A DNA stretch of 64,000 nucleotides, taken from assembly GCA_017935505.1 (NCBI GenBank), contig JAGBHM010000014.1:62001-126000 (forward strand), in the 5' to 3' direction. Origin of the DNA: Bacteroidales bacterium (GTDB lineage Bacteria > Bacteroidota > Bacteroidia > Bacteroidales > UBA932). The notes below the pieces were generated by a model that saw nothing but the letters and a program-made list of their open reading frames with translations, was not told the DNA's origin and did no database searches. Numbering within the stretch: position 1 is the stretch's first letter; each line of letters begins with the position of its first letter. The translations under genes and the position numbers were made by a program. This document shows positions 62,206 through 64,000 of this stretch, piece after piece.

Positions 62206-62213
62206 CAAAGGTA
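62206..62213 (-). promoter_or_regulatory. -7 box for the reverse rubrerythrin gene
   Basis: TACCTTTG on the minus strand. The remaining bases up to the rplY promoter (62214-62304) are AT-rich with nothing else recognised; an oxidative-stress operator could lie there but none is identified. Confidence 0.55.
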
Positions 62214-62304
62214 ATACTTTTTTTTATATCTCCAAATTTTATTTAAAAAAATTCTAAATTAGATTTCGGGAATATAAATAAAGATTTAAATATGTGTCTC
62301 ATAT

Positions 62305-62335
62305 TTTGTCAATTGCATAAAAAAAATTATCTTTG
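62305..62335 (+). promoter_or_regulatory. Promoter of rplY
   Basis: TTTG (62305-62308), 19 bases, then TATCTTTG (62328-62335): a full match to the Bacteroidetes promoter. The leader to the ATG is about 80 bases. Confidence 0.75.
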
Positions 62336-62370
62336 CGGCCACAATTACAAAAAGGCATCTTTTTTGGTGC

Positions 62371-62400
62371 AATGGGGTCTGGAAACTCCAGACTGAGTAA
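62371..62400 (+). promoter_or_regulatory. Structured rplY leader, possible L25 autoregulatory element
   Basis: A perfect 7-bp hairpin GTCTGGA / TCCAGAC with an AAC loop (62377-62393) sits in the leader, flanked by AATGGG on the 5' side and TGAGTAAC on the 3' side. No T-tract follows, so it is not a terminator. The flanks resemble by eye the 5S rRNA loop E that L25 binds (GAUGGUA / GAGAGUA). Confidence 0.4.
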
Positions 62401-62421
62401 CACATTTTTAAACAAAACAAC

Positions 62422-63012
62422 ATGGAAACACTTGTTATTAAAGGTAATGCCAGAACTATTGGCAACAAACAGACAATCAAAACATTGCGTAGAAATGGCG
62501 AAGTTCCTTGCGTAATGTACGGACACAACTTGAACAATCTTGTATTCTCTATCAACGAGAAAGACCTTAAGAAAATTACACATACTCCAAAATCATATAT
62601 CATCAAGATGGATATTGAGGGTAAAGAGTACACTTGCGTATTCCACTCAGCACAATACCATCCAGTAACTGATGAGGCTCTTCATGTAGACTTCCTTTCA
62701 GTTTCAAGCGAGAGACCAGTTGTAATCGATATTCCTATCGTTCTTACCGGTAACTCAGAGGGTGTTAAACAAGGTGGTAAACTTATGGTTTCTTCAAGAA
62801 AACTTAAAGTTTCGGCTCCTATCGAGAACCTTCCAGATGAGCTTACAGTAGATATTACAAACTTGCAGTTGGGCAAAACTATCGTAGCTGGCGATCTTTC
62901 ATTCGATGGCGTTCAGATAGTATCTCCTAAGAGCACAATCATTTGCGCAGTTAAGATGACTCGTGCTGCTCTTGGTGCTGCCGCTGCTGCTGCCGCTGCC
63001 GCTAAAAAATAG
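62422..63012 (+). CDS. rplY: 50S ribosomal protein L25/general stress protein Ctc
   Basis: The 196-residue protein has the long (Ctc-type) layout: an N-terminal 5S-rRNA-binding domain (about 1-90, with RRNGEVPCVMYG) and a C-terminal TL5-like domain (about 95-185, with ENLPDELTVDITNL). It ends in an Ala-rich tail with two Lys. L25 binds 5S rRNA loop E. pth follows 25 bases later, a common pairing in many bacteria. Confidence 0.95.
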   Translation: METLVIKGNARTIGNKQTIKTLRRNGEVPCVMYGHNLNNLVFSINEKDLKKITHTPKSYIIKMDIEGKEYTCVFHSAQYHPVTDEALHVDFLSVSSERPVVIDIPIVLTGNSEGVKQGGKLMVSSRKLKVSAPIENLPDELTVDITNLQLGKTIVAGDLSFDGVQIVSPKSTIICAVKMTRAALGAAAAAAAAAKK

Positions 63013-63037
63013 TAGGGTATCATAAAACAGGCGTATC

Positions 63038-63616
63038 ATGAATTTTTTAATCGCAGGATTAGGAAATATCGGAGCTGAATACGCAAATACCCGACACAAT
63101 ATAGGATTTATGGTGCTGGATGCCTTGATAAAAGACTCCGGCACCTCTTTTATTTCGGGACGTTACGGTTCAACTGCCGAGATTTCTTACAGAGGTCACA
63201 AACTTATATTGCTTAAACCATCCACTTATATGAATCTGAGTGGAAAGGCTGTGAATTATTGGATGCAGGAGCTGAAGATAAAACCGGAAAATCTTCTGGT
63301 TGTAGTTGATGATCTGGCTCTTCCATTTGGAACTCTGCGCATGCGCAAACAGGGCAGTGATGGCGGGCACAATGGCCTTAAAAATATAACCCAGATGTTG
63401 GGCAACAGTTCTTATGCACGATTGAGAGTTGGAATAGGTGATGCCTTCTCAAAAGGTCATCAGGTGGATTATGTGCTTGGAAAATGGAAATCGGAAGAGG
63501 AGAAGGAGATGCCGTTCATTCTCGACCGTGCCTGTGATGCCATAAAAGCCTATGCCTTTATGGGCCCCGACAGAGCCATGAACATCTGTAATACAAACAC
63601 AAAAAAGAGCGAGTAA
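63038..63616 (+). CDS. pth: Peptidyl-tRNA hydrolase
   Basis: Pth releases peptides from peptidyl-tRNA that has dropped off ribosomes. The 192-residue protein has GLGNIGAEYANTRHNIGF with the catalytic His, then LKPSTYMNLSGKAV, VVDDLALPFGTLRMRKQGSDGGHNGLKN (read as VDDLALPFG and GSDGGHNGLK) and RLRVGIG. The length is normal. Its stop codon lies in the loop of a strong terminator. Confidence 0.96.
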   Translation: MNFLIAGLGNIGAEYANTRHNIGFMVLDALIKDSGTSFISGRYGSTAEISYRGHKLILLKPSTYMNLSGKAVNYWMQELKIKPENLLVVVDDLALPFGTLRMRKQGSDGGHNGLKNITQMLGNSSYARLRVGIGDAFSKGHQVDYVLGKWKSEEEKEMPFILDRACDAIKAYAFMGPDRAMNICNTNTKKSE

Positions 63617-63628
63617 CCGCTCTTTTTT
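63601..63628 (+). terminator. Terminator of rplY-pth
   Basis: A stem AAGAGCG / CGCTCTT with a 6-base loop is extended by A-T pairs and followed by TTTTTTT. It overlaps the end of pth. Confidence 0.88.
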
Positions 63629-63713
63629 TATTTACTACTCTTCTGAATGCAAAATAATGAAAGGGTAACAGATGTTTTGTGTGTTATATATATGTTAAAT
63701 TAAATTAAATGTT

Positions 63714-64000
63714 ATGAAGTGTGTGCATATATTCTTATTCCTATTCTTATTGTTTATTAGTTCGTGTGATAAGGAAAATGTTCCAGTATTACCAGAAACA
63801 GAGATGGTGCAATTTATAGAATTAAATAATGATCAATGGATGCTAAATCTTGAAGAAAATCAGGCTATAAAACTATTTGGAAATAGTGCGTATCAGAAGG
63901 TTATCTCACAGATAAAACAATTTAATGATGAGATTATAAAATTAAGAAAAGACTCTGTTAAAATAGAACTTATACATAATAATAAGAGCGTAATTTTTTG
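63714..64000 (+). CDS. AT-rich lipoprotein (3' end outside the window)
   Basis: An ATG at 63714 opens a frame of 95 codons up to the window edge. The product starts with a lipoprotein signal (LFLLFISSC, Cys18) followed by DKENVPVLPE and a helical region rich in Asn, Gln, Glu and Lys. Codon use is markedly more AT-rich than in neighbouring genes, which suggests an acquired gene. No family is recognised. No consensus promoter is visible in the 97 bases after the pth terminator. Confidence 0.65.
   Translation, partial: MKCVHIFLFLFLLFISSCDKENVPVLPETEMVQFIELNNDQWMLNLEENQAIKLFGNSAYQKVISQIKQFNDEIIKLRKDSVKIELIHNNKSVIF

Noticed and set aside
63001-63015. Simple repeat in the Ala-rich end of rplY
   Set aside because: The GCC/GCT run encodes the Ala tail common to long L25 proteins and is not a separate repeat element.

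Overview
The window looks like chromosomal DNA of an anaerobic gut-type Bacteroidales bacterium; the family cannot be fixed from the sequence. The reasons are: Bacteroidetes-type promoters (TAnnTTTG -7 boxes, mostly TATCTTTG) in front of many genes; a SusC/SusD outer-membrane pair with its own ECF sigma factor and FecR anti-sigma; M49 dipeptidyl-peptidase III, clostripain-type and reverse-rubrerythrin genes typical of this group; and few strong Shine-Dalgarno sites. No rRNA, CRISPR array, insertion sequence or intact prophage is seen. Gene density is high and most genes are housekeeping.

Layout. 1-5.2 kb: a partial transglutaminase-like lipoprotein, efp, ispH, cmk, a Ppx/GppA phosphatase and an NtrC-like response regulator without a DNA-binding domain. 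5.2-12.4 kb: susD, susC (with STN domain), fecR and an ECF sigma gene, all on the minus strand, then a DUF4783-type gene. 12.5-22.2 kb: rlmH, a giant NtrY-like sensor kinase, der, a small Cys-rich membrane protein, nadE, prs, engB and xseA-xseB. 22.2-31.5 kb: a glycogen cluster (branching enzyme, GH133 debranching enzyme, GT4 synthase-like enzyme, GH57 enzyme, GT35 phosphorylase) running into ribF. 32.4-35.0 kb: an acidic membrane protein, greA, a HIT protein and a thioredoxin-fold lipoprotein without cysteines.

35.0-41.1 kb, minus strand, holds the most interesting locus: a 49-residue membrane protein coupled by an ATGA overlap to a C39-peptidase ABC transporter, then two short overlapping genes for double-glycine-leader peptides, a terminator, tolC, an HlyD-type adaptor and tsaB. 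Together these form a self-contained trans-envelope export line for two small peptides with no modification enzyme nearby, that is, a candidate bacteriocin or signalling-peptide system.

41.2-44.2 kb: cvpA and two tandem nagA paralogues of identical length, one of which has lost four metal-site residues. 44.2-49.3 kb: ileS, a DksA/TraR-type regulator, lspA and an ECF sigma factor. 49.6-51.0 kb: tRNA-Ser(UGA) followed by a small accessory patch (DUF4359-like lipoprotein, GIY-YIG protein). 51.2-56.5 kb: a secreted hypothetical protein and a complete potABCD polyamine importer whose PotD carries an extra C-terminal membrane anchor. 56.5-64 kb: thioesterase, DPP III, a holin-X-like protein with partner, a DMT protein, a C11 peptidase, reverse rubrerythrin, rplY with a structured leader, pth, and a partial AT-rich lipoprotein.
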